Below, in pieces: positions 48,665 through 48,789 of a DNA stretch of 48,789 nt (its first letter is position 1; each line of letters opens with the position of its first letter). Source of the DNA: a virus. The notes under the pieces are model-generated. The model made no database searches, had not been told where the DNA came from, and saw nothing but the letters and a program-made list of their open reading frames with translations. Location of the stretch: positions 1-48,789 of the IMG/VR virus record IMGVR_UViG_3300042323_000574. One strand, 5' to 3'. A program made the translations under genes and the position numbers.

Positions 48665-48789
48665 ATGGCTGATCCAAAACCACACATCTTCGACGGCACC
48701 AAGTGGCTACCCCTTCAGGGAGCCGATGGGGCAGAAGGCCCGACCGTAGTCAGTGCCGATGCCAAGAACCTTGCCAAGCTAGGCACAGA
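48665..48789 (+). CDS. Collagen-like fibre protein, 3' partial
   Basis: Starts M-A-D-P-K-P-H-I-F-D-G-T-K-W-L-P-L-Q-G, the shared N-terminal module, and is cut by the window end after 41 codons. A 6-bp GCCGGG/CCCGGC hairpin lies just upstream (48617-48643). Confidence 0.75.
   Translation, partial: MADPKPHIFDGTKWLPLQGADGAEGPTVVSADAKNLAKLGT

Noticed and set aside
1-48789. CRISPR array
   Set aside because: No regularly spaced direct repeats of 25-40 bp were seen; the repeated boxes are spaced by whole genes.
1-48789. Insertion sequence or transposase gene
   Set aside because: No DDE-type transposase or terminal inverted repeats were recognised; mobile genes here are the HNH-AP2 nucleases.

Overview
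This window is a piece of a tailed double-stranded DNA bacteriophage genome, very probably temperate. It carries a head and packaging block (scaffold-like protein, major capsid protein, terminase, portal), tail-fibre genes, large virion proteins, a tyrosine integrase beside a partial host tRNA gene, and a recombination and nuclease block. Genes are tightly packed with ATGA-type overlaps and strong Shine-Dalgarno sites, and the DNA is GC-rich. Both window ends cut a gene. The portal without visible tail-tube or tape-measure genes, plus very large putative internal proteins, suggests a short-tailed (podovirus-like) particle; this is inference. The host is unknown. A CAP-domain secreted protein and LTDEE / MDEAA-EIE-LR modules near 30-32 kb resemble proteins I associate with Planctomycetota, a weak hint only.

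Layout. 1-7.9 kb (+): three large proteins (two Ala/Glu-rich, one 1239 aa), probably virion or ejection proteins. 7.9-9.4 kb: structured non-coding DNA, a tyrosine integrase on the minus strand, and an attP-like 5' half of a tRNA-Pro. 9.3-17.6 kb (+): early block with a PD-(D/E)XK exonuclease, an HNH-AP2 homing endonuclease, an Erf annealing protein, an HTH protein, an SF2 helicase, an HExxH membrane protein, an HNH nuclease, two further PD-(D/E)XK nucleases, a dATP/dGTP-diphosphohydrolase-like protein and a sigma-like protein. 17.5-28.2 kb (-): a long operon with a serine recombinase, a MoxR ATPase / VWA-metallopeptidase module, a TGT-like TIM-barrel enzyme, an ASCH protein, a Gp88-like Cys-rich protein and several unknowns. 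Most gene groups here begin with the same kind of leader (conserved box, GC-rich hairpin, Shine-Dalgarno). 28.3-32.2 kb (+): strand-switch region, a second HNH-AP2 gene, SSB, a degenerate tRNA-like sequence and small module-shuffled proteins. 32.1-33.4 kb (-): an unknown 436 aa protein. 33.5-48.8 kb (+): CAP protein, scaffold, capsid, head proteins, terminase, portal, endonuclease VII, then a tandem array of collagen-like (Gly-X-Y) fibre genes running off the window end.

Working together: the exonuclease, Erf protein, SSB, resolvase-like nuclease and endonuclease VII form a recombination and DNA-processing set. No DNA polymerase, primase, RNA polymerase, endolysin or clear repressor was recognised here. 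The most unusual signals are the repeated minus-strand leader elements, a two-copy 34-bp promoter-like motif, the split tRNA-Pro attachment site inside the exonuclease reading frame, the MoxR-VWA module, and the fibre array sharing one N-terminal module.
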